Positions 17,091 through 23,724 of a stretch of 64,000 nt of DNA are shown here, piece by piece. This DNA is from a virus. The notes beneath the pieces were generated by a model. That model ran no database searches, was not told the DNA's origin, and was given only the letters and a program-made list of their open reading frames with translations. The stretch covers positions 1 to 64,000 of IMG/VR virus record IMGVR_UViG_3300049427_000004; one strand, 5' to 3'. Positions within the stretch are counted from its first letter, which is position 1, and each line of letters opens with the position of its first letter. The position numbers and the translations under genes were made by a program.

Positions 17091-17179
17091 AACAATTCCC
17101 TCCTTTGAAATACATCTTTTATCACCTTTTTACATTTAAAAAACGTAGCATTAACGAGCATTCGAGAGTATTTGGAAGG

Positions 17180-17509
17180 TTATTTTTGAATAGATTTCCA
17201 TTTATCAATTGGGCATTCTGGAAAATTCCCAAAATTATTAATTGCCCAATTAAGATCACTGAAAATTAATTTGTCATTTTGTAGATTACAGTGATAGTCA
17301 ATACAATCTATAGTCCCTGTTTCATAAACCTTTGCATTTGCGAATTGACAATTATAACATGAATAAGATTTAGTATAATCTTCGCACGGCGTTTCATCTG
17401 GAATAAGTTTATTATGTTTCTTACAATGCGAACGAATATCCCAAACTTCATTCTGTTCACAGTATGTATCAATTAAATATCTACATTCTTTATCAGAACA
17501 TGTACTCAT
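17180..17509 (-). CDS. 109-aa Cys-rich protein
   Basis: Ten Cys residues are spread over the protein (MSTCSDKECRYLIDTYCEQN, SHCKKHNKL, TPCEDYTKSYSCYNCQFANA, DCIDYHCN, PECPIDKW). The pattern suggests one or more zinc or iron-sulfur sites, but matches no family I can name. Good AGGAG site and ATG start. It is one of a cluster of small Cys-rich genes here. Confidence 0.65.
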   Translation of the reverse strand: MSTCSDKECRYLIDTYCEQNEVWDIRSHCKKHNKLIPDETPCEDYTKSYSCYNCQFANAKVYETGTIDCIDYHCNLQNDKLIFSDLNWAINNFGNFPECPIDKWKSIQK

Positions 17510-17524
17510 TTTTTCTCCTCTTTC

Positions 17525-17764
17525 TTACCGATTATTGATGAACACTACGTTCCCATGCGCTTTCTCGTATAGCGCCATTTTCTCTTTCAGTTTTTCGTTT
17601 TCACTTTTCAAATTCTGAAGCTCTTCGTCTGTGTTGTCATATGCAAGATCAAACGCTGCTATATCCTCTACGATGTCAAGTTGTTCTTGTGTTCCAGTGT
17701 CAAGTAGCATTTCAGACAATCGATCAAGTTTTTCGAGAATAGATGATTTGGTATTTTTATTCAT
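17525..17764 (-). CDS. 79-aa coiled-coil protein
   Basis: Predicted nearly all helical, with a heptad-like C-terminal stretch (NTDEELQNLKSENEKLKEKM) ending AHGNVVFINNR. Its stop and start codons overlap or abut the neighbours (ATGA junction with the preceding gene), so translation is coupled. Confidence 0.6.
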   Translation of the reverse strand: MNKNTKSSILEKLDRLSEMLLDTGTQEQLDIVEDIAAFDLAYDNTDEELQNLKSENEKLKEKMALYEKAHGNVVFINNR

Positions 17765-18027
17765 TATAAGCCTCCGTTTTTGTTTTCTAGATAATTATTT
17801 TGGACTACTGGAACTATATCATAGCCATTTCCATCTACGCCTTCAATGTTTTTAATTTCGATAATCTGAATTCTTCTTCCATGCATTTTCACTCTAAATT
17901 CATCTTCAAAAAATTCGGGAAATTGAAGAGCTATCTGTTCCTCATTTTCAGCAATAAAAAACTCTTCATGCGGAGAGAACTCAGGGTCATAGATATCTGT
18001 AATAAAATTACACTTGAATAATTTCAT
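17764..18027 (-). CDS. 87-aa protein, function unknown
   Basis: The ATG giving MKLFKCNFITDIYDPEFSPH stands 8 nt after AAGGAG; a GTG three codons earlier overlaps that site. Predicted mainly beta with a FFIAENEEQIALQFPEFFED segment. Its stop overlaps the following coiled-coil gene's ATG. Confidence 0.6.
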   Translation of the reverse strand: MKLFKCNFITDIYDPEFSPHEEFFIAENEEQIALQFPEFFEDEFRVKMHGRRIQIIEIKNIEGVDGNGYDIVPVVQNNYLENKNGGL

Positions 18028-18065
18028 TTTTTTCACTCCTTATAAAATTTAATTTAACTGTTGTT

Positions 18066-18103
18066 GATTAAGGACACCCACCACTGTCATCTCCTCCAAA
18101 ATA
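18066..18103. repeat. 38-bp duplicated segment, copy A
   Basis: This sequence matches 18878-18915 at 36 of 38 positions in the same orientation. Here it codes for the last residues (FGGDDSGGCP) and stop of a 70-aa protein. In the other copy the same bases are the ribosome site and first codons of a gene. Confidence 0.8.
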
Positions 18104-18280
18104 ATCTGGATAAGACACGTTAATATCAATCTCCTCATCAATTCGGAACACTCTAAAGTTTTTACAATTCATCTCTTTCATATATGCAACAAAATTCGAG
18201 ATGACTTTTACCCCATTTTCTTCATGATAAATGGCGCGCTCTTTCTCTTCTTCGTCCGTATAGGTGAGAATCCATTTCAT
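18068..18280 (-). CDS. 70-aa protein, function unknown
   Basis: Starts MKWILTYTDEEEKERAIYHE behind GAGGAGG. Its C-terminal residues (GGDDSGGCP) are encoded by a near-copy of another gene's translation start region 0.8 kb away, so its 3' end may have been remodelled by recombination. Confidence 0.6.
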   Translation of the reverse strand: MKWILTYTDEEEKERAIYHEENGVKVISNFVAYMKEMNCKNFRVFRIDEEIDINVSYPDYFGGDDSGGCP

Positions 18281-18311
18281 AACCTCTATTCCTCCTCATA
18301 AATTGTATATT

Positions 18312-18407
18312 TTATTTATATATCGTTACTGCAATAATAGTTATCAAACTACATATAATCGTTATGATGCTGCATGTGTTAATAATGACAAATTGCTTCT
18401 TACTCAT
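18312..18407 (-). CDS. 31-aa single-pass membrane peptide
   Basis: MSKKQFVIINTCSIITIICS followed by LITIIAVTIYK: a short polar N-terminus and one hydrophobic span. AAGGAGTG precedes the ATG, and the ATG overlaps the previous gene's stop (ATGA), both good signs of expression. Confidence 0.6.
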   Translation of the reverse strand: MSKKQFVIINTCSIITIICSLITIIAVTIYK

Positions 18408-18697
18408 TCAATCACTCCTTTTGATTGTCTATGATTACTCATTAACTCTCTCATGCGCTGCATTCCCTCCGACTGATCTTTTTCAGTTGATGTTACATAT
18501 TTAATAAAATCATCATATTCCTCATCAGTTTCAAATTCGATTACAGTTGGTCGAATAGGTTTTACTTCTTCCTTTATATCAAATTTCCCTTTTTCAATTT
18601 GATATGCAACCCATTTCATTGCTGCACGATATCCTTGTGAATTATCTTCCATTTCGTCTTCAAGCCATTCCAGTAATTTTTTCTTGTCGAGTTTCAC
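18404..18697 (-). CDS. 97-aa acidic protein, function unknown
   Basis: GTG start behind GGAGG (product begins KLDKKKLLEWLEDEMEDNSQ). Helical N-terminal 45 residues, then VIEFETDEEYDDFIKYVTST and a basic tail. No known domain. Coupled by overlap to the 31-aa membrane peptide gene. Confidence 0.6.
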   Translation of the reverse strand: MKLDKKKLLEWLEDEMEDNSQGYRAAMKWVAYQIEKGKFDIKEEVKPIRPTVIEFETDEEYDDFIKYVTSTEKDQSEGMQRMRELMSNHRQSKGVIE

Positions 18698-18698
18698 T

Positions 18699-18896
18699 TC
18701 AATCCTCCATCTTTGTTAAGTTTCCATTAGCATCCATTTTGAATCGTGGTCGAAACTTTTCTTCATTCAATCTCTCTGCATATTCATCAAATCTACCTTG
18801 ATCGTAAGCTGCTTTATAATGTTTTGCTCTGATGACTTTCATTTCTTCTGAGTAAAACAAATCATGCAATTGTTTTTGATTAAGGACATCCACCAC
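18699..18896 (-). CDS. 65-aa charged protein, function unknown
   Basis: GTG (VDVLNQKQLHDLFYSEEMKV) lies 8 nt after GGAGG; earlier TTG and ATG codons overlap the ribosome site. Helical and charged, ending FKMDANGNLTKMED. Its start region is duplicated at 18066-18103. Confidence 0.55.
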   Translation of the reverse strand: MVDVLNQKQLHDLFYSEEMKVIRAKHYKAAYDQGRFDEYAERLNEEKFRPRFKMDANGNLTKMED

Positions 18897-18915
18897 TATC
18901 ATCTCCTCCAAAATA
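18878..18915. repeat. 38-bp duplicated segment, copy B
   Basis: Same-orientation copy of 18066-18103 with two mismatches. Here it contains the GGAGGAG ribosome site and the first codons of the 65-aa gene. Confidence 0.8.
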
Positions 18916-18927
18916 CCTCAAATGAAT

Positions 18928-19101
18928 TTATAATCCAAGAATTTCTTTAATCTCATTGAATGTTTCATCGTCAACATCAAAACGTATCTCACCATCTTTA
19001 ACATAATAACTATCTGGCTCAAATATTAAGATTGGAGTTCCATCATCTTGATTGTAAATTGTGATGTTCGAATCACCTACTGGAGCAACCGTAAATTTCA
19101 T
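18928..19101 (-). CDS. 57-aa acidic protein, function unknown
   Basis: ATG start behind GGAGGGGG gives MKFTVAPVGDSNITIYNQDD and ends FDVDDETFNEIKEILGL. The alternation of strands and a terminal helix suggest a small folded domain. It fits neatly between neighbours, which supports it. Confidence 0.6.
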   Translation of the reverse strand: MKFTVAPVGDSNITIYNQDDGTPILIFEPDSYYVKDGEIRFDVDDETFNEIKEILGL

Positions 19102-19137
19102 TTATTCTTCCCCCTCCTATGAAATCTGAATTTCATT

Positions 19138-19437
19138 TCATTTTGTTAGTGTTGTAATCATCTGCCAGACAATATTTGAAATCACACCAATGCCAATACT
19201 AATGATAATAGGTTTAAGAATTTTCAAAGAATGTTTTAGCTTTATCTTCAAATCATTCATCTTAGTGCTTTTGCCTTGTAGCTGTCTAACCATACAATTA
19301 ATACAAGGCATGTATGCTTTATAGTCTCCATTCCTAATCTTATAAATCTCCCCACACGCACATGCAACATTGACTAATGTGTTCTTGCTAGGTTTTTTAT
19401 TACCTATTATTCTTCTATCTTCGAAGAATACATTCAT
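19138..19437 (-). CDS. 99-aa zinc-ribbon protein with C-terminal membrane anchor
   Basis: The N-terminal half has CACGEIYKIRNGDYKAYMPC followed by INC, a four-Cys ribbon. The C-terminus is hydrophobic (LKPIIISIGIGVISNIVWQM) and should insert in the membrane. Good GGAGGTGAG site. The combination suggests a membrane-tethered adaptor, role unknown. Confidence 0.6.
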   Translation of the reverse strand: MNVFFEDRRIIGNKKPSKNTLVNVACACGEIYKIRNGDYKAYMPCINCMVRQLQGKSTKMNDLKIKLKHSLKILKPIIISIGIGVISNIVWQMITTLTK

Positions 19438-19476
19438 ATCAACTCACCTCCTCAATAAATTAGATATCTCATAACC

Positions 19477-19656
19477 TCAATGCTCTACCTTTCTCCATTC
19501 ACCTGAAATCTCAAAATCATAGCCGTCATCATCAGTTCTACTTATGTCTAGTAAATAGAAGCCATCTTCAGCTGCACGAACTACATACTTCTCATCCTGT
19601 AGTTCATTCCAAGAGATTAGTCGATTTTCTTCACTATCCCAAAATCCATATTTCAT
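19477..19656 (-). CDS. 59-aa protein, function unknown
   Basis: MKYGFWDSEENRLISWNELQ ... YDFEISGEWRKVEH. It is predicted beta-rich, with alternating aromatic and acidic residues. A GAGGG-type site precedes the ATG. No family recognised. Confidence 0.6.
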   Translation of the reverse strand: MKYGFWDSEENRLISWNELQDEKYVVRAAEDGFYLLDISRTDDDGYDFEISGEWRKVEH

Positions 19657-19668
19657 GTTTACCCTCCC

Positions 19669-19857
19669 CTATTTTATGAATTTAATCTCTTTAATATCTT
19701 TCGACCTAACATCATACATATCTGCTTCAATTACCTCTTTTTCTCCATTAATCCAATCCGCTACTATGATCGCTGCATCTAAAGAATCAATTTCTGTTCC
19801 GAATGTTGCACCATCATGAAACTCAAACAATACTTTCACAGAATCCTGCAAATTCAT
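19669..19857 (-). CDS. 62-aa protein, function unknown
   Basis: Begins MNLQDSVKVLFEFHDGATFG; ribosome site AAAGGGGG. An alternating strand-helix-strand pattern (FGTEIDSLDAAIIVADWING) suggests a compact alpha/beta domain. No family recognised. Confidence 0.55.
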   Translation of the reverse strand: MNLQDSVKVLFEFHDGATFGTEIDSLDAAIIVADWINGEKEVIEADMYDVRSKDIKEIKFIK

Positions 19858-19873
19858 TGCCCCCTTTCCTCAT

Positions 19874-20029
19874 TTAATCATTCAAATCCAATTCTTCCGT
19901 ATTAACATACAACAACTTCTCAGAGAATTTTCCGTTTATTTTTGTTCCGATTACAACCAATCCTTCATATTCTGCTAAAACTTCAACTTCGAGTTTAATT
20001 TTAATCTTATCGAACTTAGAACTACTCAT
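19874..20029 (-). CDS. 51-aa protein, function unknown
   Basis: MSSSKFDKIKIKLEVEVLAE ... FSEKLLYVNTEELDLND, with GAGGG upstream. Predicted mostly beta. Fills the space between two genes without overlap. Confidence 0.55.
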   Translation of the reverse strand: MSSSKFDKIKIKLEVEVLAEYEGLVVIGTKINGKFSEKLLYVNTEELDLND

Positions 20030-20060
20030 TGCCTTCCCCCTCATGAAACGTGTCTTTCAT

Positions 20061-20234
20061 CTAGAACTTTTTGTATCTTCTGTGCCAGCCACAGCTCCTA
20101 CAAGTCGCTGATACTCTTCTCGAATATGTAGTTATATTATTATAATCAGCCCATATCGTACCAACTTCTTTTTCTTCATAATTCCACTCATGTTTACAGA
20201 ACCAGCTTCTTATTGACCAGACTATCCAACTCAT
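20061..20234 (-). CDS. 57-aa protein with C-terminal Cys pair
   Basis: Starts MSWIVWSIRSWFCKHEWNYE behind GAGGAGT and ends with ATCRSCGWHRRYKKF. The CKHxW and CxxC-G-x-H/R pattern is common in short phage zinc proteins. Function unknown. Confidence 0.6.
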   Translation of the reverse strand: MSWIVWSIRSWFCKHEWNYEEKEVGTIWADYNNITTYSRRVSATCRSCGWHRRYKKF

Positions 20235-20268
20235 ACCAAGTACTCCTCACCATAAAATAATACATTTA

Positions 20269-20910
20269 TCAAACGACCATTCTTCTATCACTTAGAATTT
20301 TACTAATACATCTTTTGTAAATAAGATGTGCTCCTTGCCTTGTCATCTTCAAATCTCTGCCGATATCTGATATGGCCTTTCCTTTGAAAAAATAATCACG
20401 AACTACTTTTCTTTCATTTTTATTAAATTGATTGCTGTTTCGTATGTACTTTTTGAATTTATTTTCATATATTTCATTTTCTACTTCTATGTATTCATTA
20501 GTTGTATTATTATCAGCAAGTACTTCATGCCAAGACGATGCATCCGATTCTTCTGGTAATGGCTCATCAATGCTAAACGAATAATACTTACTCCTACATT
20601 TCATGCTATTCGCTCTAGCTACTTTAATAAATTCTTGCCAAACTAGTCTTCCTGCATATGTAGTAAATTTAGTGTTTTTAGAGCTATCAAAATTGTTGTA
20701 TGCTAATGTTAATCCAATGTACCCTATACTCATTAAGTCTTCAATACTTTCATGTGAACCGTTTGATTTCCACTTATGTGCTAACTTCCTGATAAGCGCT
20801 ATGTTGTTTTCGAATAAAATAGTTTTAGAGACATTGCAGCCCAATTTAGCTAAAGTCATCATTTCTTCATTGTTTATACTTTTATCATATTTTTTGTTAT
20901 AAAGATCCAC
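20269..20910 (-). CDS. Phage sigma-70-family RNA polymerase sigma factor
   Basis: A 213-aa protein with region 2 (SIEDLMSIGYIGLTLAYNNF ... TKFTTYAGRLVWQEFIKVAR, about 55-100), which binds core and -10 DNA, and region 4 with a helix-turn-helix (KAISDIGRDLKMTRQGAHLI, about 176-196), which binds -35 DNA. There is no region 1.1 and a short linker, as in SigF/SigK-like or phage sigma factors. The GTG start has GGAGG upstream. It probably directs middle or late phage transcription; its target promoters are not known from this window. Confidence 0.85.
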   Translation of the reverse strand: MDLYNKKYDKSINNEEMMTLAKLGCNVSKTILFENNIALIRKLAHKWKSNGSHESIEDLMSIGYIGLTLAYNNFDSSKNTKFTTYAGRLVWQEFIKVARANSMKCRSKYYSFSIDEPLPEESDASSWHEVLADNNTTNEYIEVENEIYENKFKKYIRNSNQFNKNERKVVRDYFFKGKAISDIGRDLKMTRQGAHLIYKRCISKILSDRRMVV

Positions 20911-21126
20911 CTAGCGACCTCCAATCCCATGTATGTCTACTTGTCTATCAGTTTGATTTGACACTTTAACCAATTTTGATTGAATTATCTCTTCTAAAAT
21001 TCCTTCAGAAAATTTCACTTTGTCTTGACCAAATTGATATTCCATTTTAAATATTGGACGACATCCAACAGGTAATCCGTTTTTGTAACAATGATTAATG
21101 AAATGCATTGCTTCCTTTGAAATCAT
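20911..21126 (-). CDS. 71-aa protein upstream of the sigma factor
   Basis: MISKEAMHFINHCYKNGLPV ... VDIHGIGGR. Soluble, alpha/beta, no motif recognised. Its stop abuts the sigma factor's ribosome site, so the two are cotranslated; a regulatory partner is possible but unproven. Confidence 0.55.
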   Translation of the reverse strand: MISKEAMHFINHCYKNGLPVGCRPIFKMEYQFGQDKVKFSEGILEEIIQSKLVKVSNQTDRQVDIHGIGGR

Positions 21127-21132
21127 TATGAT

Positions 21133-21741
21133 TTAACCTCCGAATGTCATATAAATCGATTGTGAGAATAAGGCAAAAAAATTAAGAAACATGTGAGCCA
21201 AGATTACAACATGTAGTCTCCTAGTTTTGAAGTAGAAGTAGCATAACACAAACCCTACTGCAAAGTAACCTAATATGTATGGTAAATTCATGTGTGAGGA
21301 TGCGAATAATAATGAACTTATGGTTGCTGCTAAGATTGAAAACTTTTCGTTGTCTCGCTGCAACCAACCAAAGATAATCTTTCGGAAGATTAGTTCCTCT
21401 AGGATCGGAGCAAATAATACAGTGTATATTGGTACTATAGGAATCAATGTCGTGATTGTGATTTGCTGATTTGGAACGAATATCCGAATTCCAACTAAGT
21501 TAAAAATTGCTTGCACGATGATGCAAATGAAGAATGCTGAGAAAGCTAAGTTGGTGTTTTCGTTGTTTAATGCTTCTGAATCATATGTAATTTCATTTCT
21601 GAGAAGCAGGTATGAGATGATTAGGTTGACTGGAGTGGCGAACAATTGGATGTATGCGATTGGGATAGTCAGTGACGAAATTATGGTCAAGGTGAATATT
21701 GCTGTTATTAATATGTATTTTTGATTTATTGTTTTAATCAT
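21133..21741 (-). CDS. CPBP-family intramembrane metalloprotease (CAAX/Abi type)
   Basis: About six hydrophobic segments carry the CPBP motifs in order: EELIFRKIIFGWLQR (EExxxR, near 112), LLFASSHMN (FxxxH, near 150) and HMFLNFFAL (HxxxN/D type, near 186). These Glu and His residues make the intramembrane zinc site. Bacterial CPBP proteins process prenylated or other membrane peptides and some give bacteriocin self-immunity or phage exclusion. Located between the sigma-factor gene and a coiled-coil gene, it may act in lysogenic conversion or superinfection control. Confidence 0.8.
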   Translation of the reverse strand: MIKTINQKYILITAIFTLTIISSLTIPIAYIQLFATPVNLIISYLLLRNEITYDSEALNNENTNLAFSAFFICIIVQAIFNLVGIRIFVPNQQITITTLIPIVPIYTVLFAPILEELIFRKIIFGWLQRDNEKFSILAATISSLLFASSHMNLPYILGYFAVGFVLCYFYFKTRRLHVVILAHMFLNFFALFSQSIYMTFGG

Positions 21742-22068
21742 TTATTGATATATATACTCCTTATAAATTTCGTTATCAGGGAAATACTTTTTCTCGTTTG
21801 AATCTAGCTTTTGTTTTACGTTATGTAGACTGTGTAATATTGGATCTATTTGAAATGCTTCGAATTTCAGCTTTCTTCTGTAACGTACAATTTTTTGAAG
21901 TTCTTTTGTAAACTTAAATGCTGCTTCCTTATTCATTTCTTCAATCTCTAGTCTGTGATAGGCTTCACTCATCAATTTATCCTGAGTTGAAATGTCCTTC
22001 CACAGTTCTTCTTTTTTGATTTTTAGTTTAGTTATTTCCTCATCAACATACTGCAATGAAAAGTACAT
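21742..22068 (-). CDS. 108-aa coiled-coil protein
   Basis: Nearly all helical and charged (DEEITKLKIKKEELWKDIST ... FTKELQKIVRYRRKLKFEAF). First gene after a strong promoter. Its end abuts the CPBP protease gene. No family recognised. Confidence 0.6.
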   Translation of the reverse strand: MYFSLQYVDEEITKLKIKKEELWKDISTQDKLMSEAYHRLEIEEMNKEAAFKFTKELQKIVRYRRKLKFEAFQIDPILHSLHNVKQKLDSNEKKYFPDNEIYKEYIYQ

Positions 22069-22122
22069 TGTATTCTCCTCCTTTAATATAAAAAATGGGA
22101 TAACTTATTTCTAATTTATCCT

Positions 22123-22152
22123 CATGATATCATGGTAATTTTTATGTGTCAA
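22123..22152 (-). promoter_or_regulatory. Strong sigma-A promoter with palindromic -10 region
   Basis: On the minus strand TTGACA (22147-22152), a 17-nt spacer and TATCAT (22124-22129) form a near-consensus promoter. CATGATATCATG (22123-22134) is a perfect 12-bp palindrome covering the -10, a possible operator. It drives the coiled-coil, CPBP and sigma-factor genes. Confidence 0.75.
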
Positions 22153-22181
22153 TTGCAATATTTTCGTTTAGAGAAAAGTGA

Positions 22182-23054
22182 CTAAATAGCCACTTCCATT
22201 TCAATCTTCGGATGGTATTTATAGTCGATCAATTTGAAATCTTCAATAGTGAAGTCATCAAATTTCTTGACTTCAGGATTAATCCACAGCTCAGGCGCCT
22301 CAAACGGTTCTCTGCCGATCTGTTCTGTTAGTGGATCAATATGACGCTCATACACATGTGAATCGTTTATATTGAATGTGAGAGTACCTAGTTCATATCC
22401 TGTGACTTGTGCTATCATTCGCTGCAATACGTAGTATTGGAATACATTAAAGGGATTGCCTAATCCAATGTCATTTGAGCGCACTCCTACAATCAAGTGT
22501 AACTTACCCTCTTTAACTAACCATTGATTGTGCCAAACGCAAGGATATAGGCTCATGTCGTGTAAATCATCAATGTTCCATAGAGAAATGATATGCCGAC
22601 GAGATGATGGATTATTTTTCAGGTTGTTAATAAGCAAATTCACCTGATTATCTTGAAGGTAAGCTCTTGAATTATTGTGATGTGAAACAATAGTTGCTTC
22701 ACCATAGTTAATATTCTTTCCTAATTGATACCCATATGCCTTACCAATATCTCCAGTAGGCCGTGTCCACTCCTCCCAAATTTTCACTTTGTTCTCACGA
22801 AGGTACGAGACATCACTAGTTCGTTTAATGTAAAACCAGATAAGTTCATGAATAGCCGATTTCCAAGCGACACGTTTTGATGTAAGAATAGGAACTTCTG
22901 ATGTATCAATAGACAATTGTTTCGAGATTAATGATTTTGTGTATGCTGGAGTTCCATCGATCCATTGAGTCCGAACATTTTGGTCTTTATCCCATACCCC
23001 ATTTGAAATGATGTCTGAAACAAGCTGATTGTACTGAATATCGAATTTACTCAT
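22182..23054 (-). CDS. thyA: Thymidylate synthase, ThyA (phi3T/B. subtilis ThyA type)
   Basis: Converts dUMP to dTMP with methylene-tetrahydrofolate. Diagnostic stretches are WEEWTRPTGDIGKAYGYQL (substrate loop), SRRHIISLWN (phosphate-binding Arg pair), SLYPCVWHNQW with the catalytic Cys near residue 171, RSNDIGLGNPFNVFQYYVLQ, and the NINDSHVYERHI tail. The PCVW-type active site in place of PCHQ resembles B. subtilis ThyA and its phi3T relative. Length (290 aa) and start (ATG behind AAGGGAG) are normal. With the reductase upstream it supplies dTTP for phage replication. A hairpin separates it from the preceding gene. Confidence 0.95.
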   Translation of the reverse strand: MSKFDIQYNQLVSDIISNGVWDKDQNVRTQWIDGTPAYTKSLISKQLSIDTSEVPILTSKRVAWKSAIHELIWFYIKRTSDVSYLRENKVKIWEEWTRPTGDIGKAYGYQLGKNINYGEATIVSHHNNSRAYLQDNQVNLLINNLKNNPSSRRHIISLWNIDDLHDMSLYPCVWHNQWLVKEGKLHLIVGVRSNDIGLGNPFNVFQYYVLQRMIAQVTGYELGTLTFNINDSHVYERHIDPLTEQIGREPFEAPELWINPEVKKFDDFTIEDFKLIDYKYHPKIEMEVAI

Positions 23055-23078
23055 TGTATTCTCCCTTATAATAAGTTC

Positions 23079-23105
23079 AGAGGACTATTGGTTAGATAGT
23101 CCTCT
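23079..23105. other. Intergenic hairpin before thyA
   Basis: A perfect 10-bp stem (AGAGGACTAT / ATAGTCCTCT) with a 7-nt loop lies between the pyrophosphatase-like gene and thyA. There is no T-run on the minus strand, so mRNA processing or stability is more likely than termination. Confidence 0.7.
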
Positions 23106-23115
23106 GTGATATGTA

Positions 23116-23637
23116 TCATTGCTGTGCTGCTTCGATTTGACGTTGAATTTCTTTTTTAATCAGTGGTTCAGGAGCAAAATCTTTCACCCAATTATCAGGT
23201 TTAATTATTTTCCCTACCTCATTGTATCTCGGTTTACCATCCTCATGCAATTTCCCCATATTGGCATTGTGTACGATTGAAAAAATAGGATCAGGTTCAA
23301 CTTTGATCAGTGTAAAGTCACCGTTATTGAAATATCTTAAATCAGTTAGGGCATCTACTTGATTAATCAAAACCTCTTCTTGAGTTTCAGGATATTTTTT
23401 ATCCATTTGTTTAATGTATGTGCTATTCATTCGCTTCAACAAACTCAAATATGCATCATAAAATTCAGCTTCAGAATATGAAGTACCATGAAGCGCTTCA
23501 ATCATTTCCTCTGCTGAAAAACTCATTCGAGTAACTAATGCATCTAGTGAAAGGGGTGTAGGAGAAGATGGCATTAAAACTCCAAAAGCCTCGTGAAATT
23601 CTTCTACCTGCTCATAATTTGTTTTTTTGATATTCAC
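23116..23637 (-). CDS. Phosphoribosyl-ATP-pyrophosphohydrolase-like (MazG-fold) protein
   Basis: All-alpha NTP-pyrophosphatase fold: EQVEEFHEAFGV (helix 1), RMSFSAEEMIEALHG (E-x-x-E metal motif), and QVDALTDLRYFNNGDF with E/D-x-x-x-D character, followed by IFSIVHNANMGKL and the conserved GKPRYNEVGKIIKPDNW tail. Relatives hydrolyse non-canonical or excess dNTPs to dNMPs. The GTG start has AAAGGAGAG upstream at good spacing. Its place between reductase and ThyA genes suits dUTP or dNTP pool control, since no trimeric dUTPase is visible in the window. Confidence 0.75.
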   Translation of the reverse strand: MNIKKTNYEQVEEFHEAFGVLMPSSPTPLSLDALVTRMSFSAEEMIEALHGTSYSEAEFYDAYLSLLKRMNSTYIKQMDKKYPETQEEVLINQVDALTDLRYFNNGDFTLIKVEPDPIFSIVHNANMGKLHEDGKPRYNEVGKIIKPDNWVKDFAPEPLIKKEIQRQIEAAQQ

Positions 23638-23658
23638 TTGAAACTCTCCTTTCATGGT

Positions 23659-23698
23659 AAACCTCACACTATATGCGACCGCTACATGTGTGAGGTTT
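23659..23698. other. Intergenic hairpin after the reductase large-subunit gene
   Basis: A perfect 11-bp stem (AAACCTCACAC / GTGTGAGGTTT) with an 18-nt loop separates the large-subunit gene from the pyrophosphatase-like gene. Without a following T-run on the minus strand it may be an attenuator or RNA-stability element. Confidence 0.7.
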
Positions 23699-23724
23699 TG
23701 TCTAAATTAAATTATTATAGCTTA

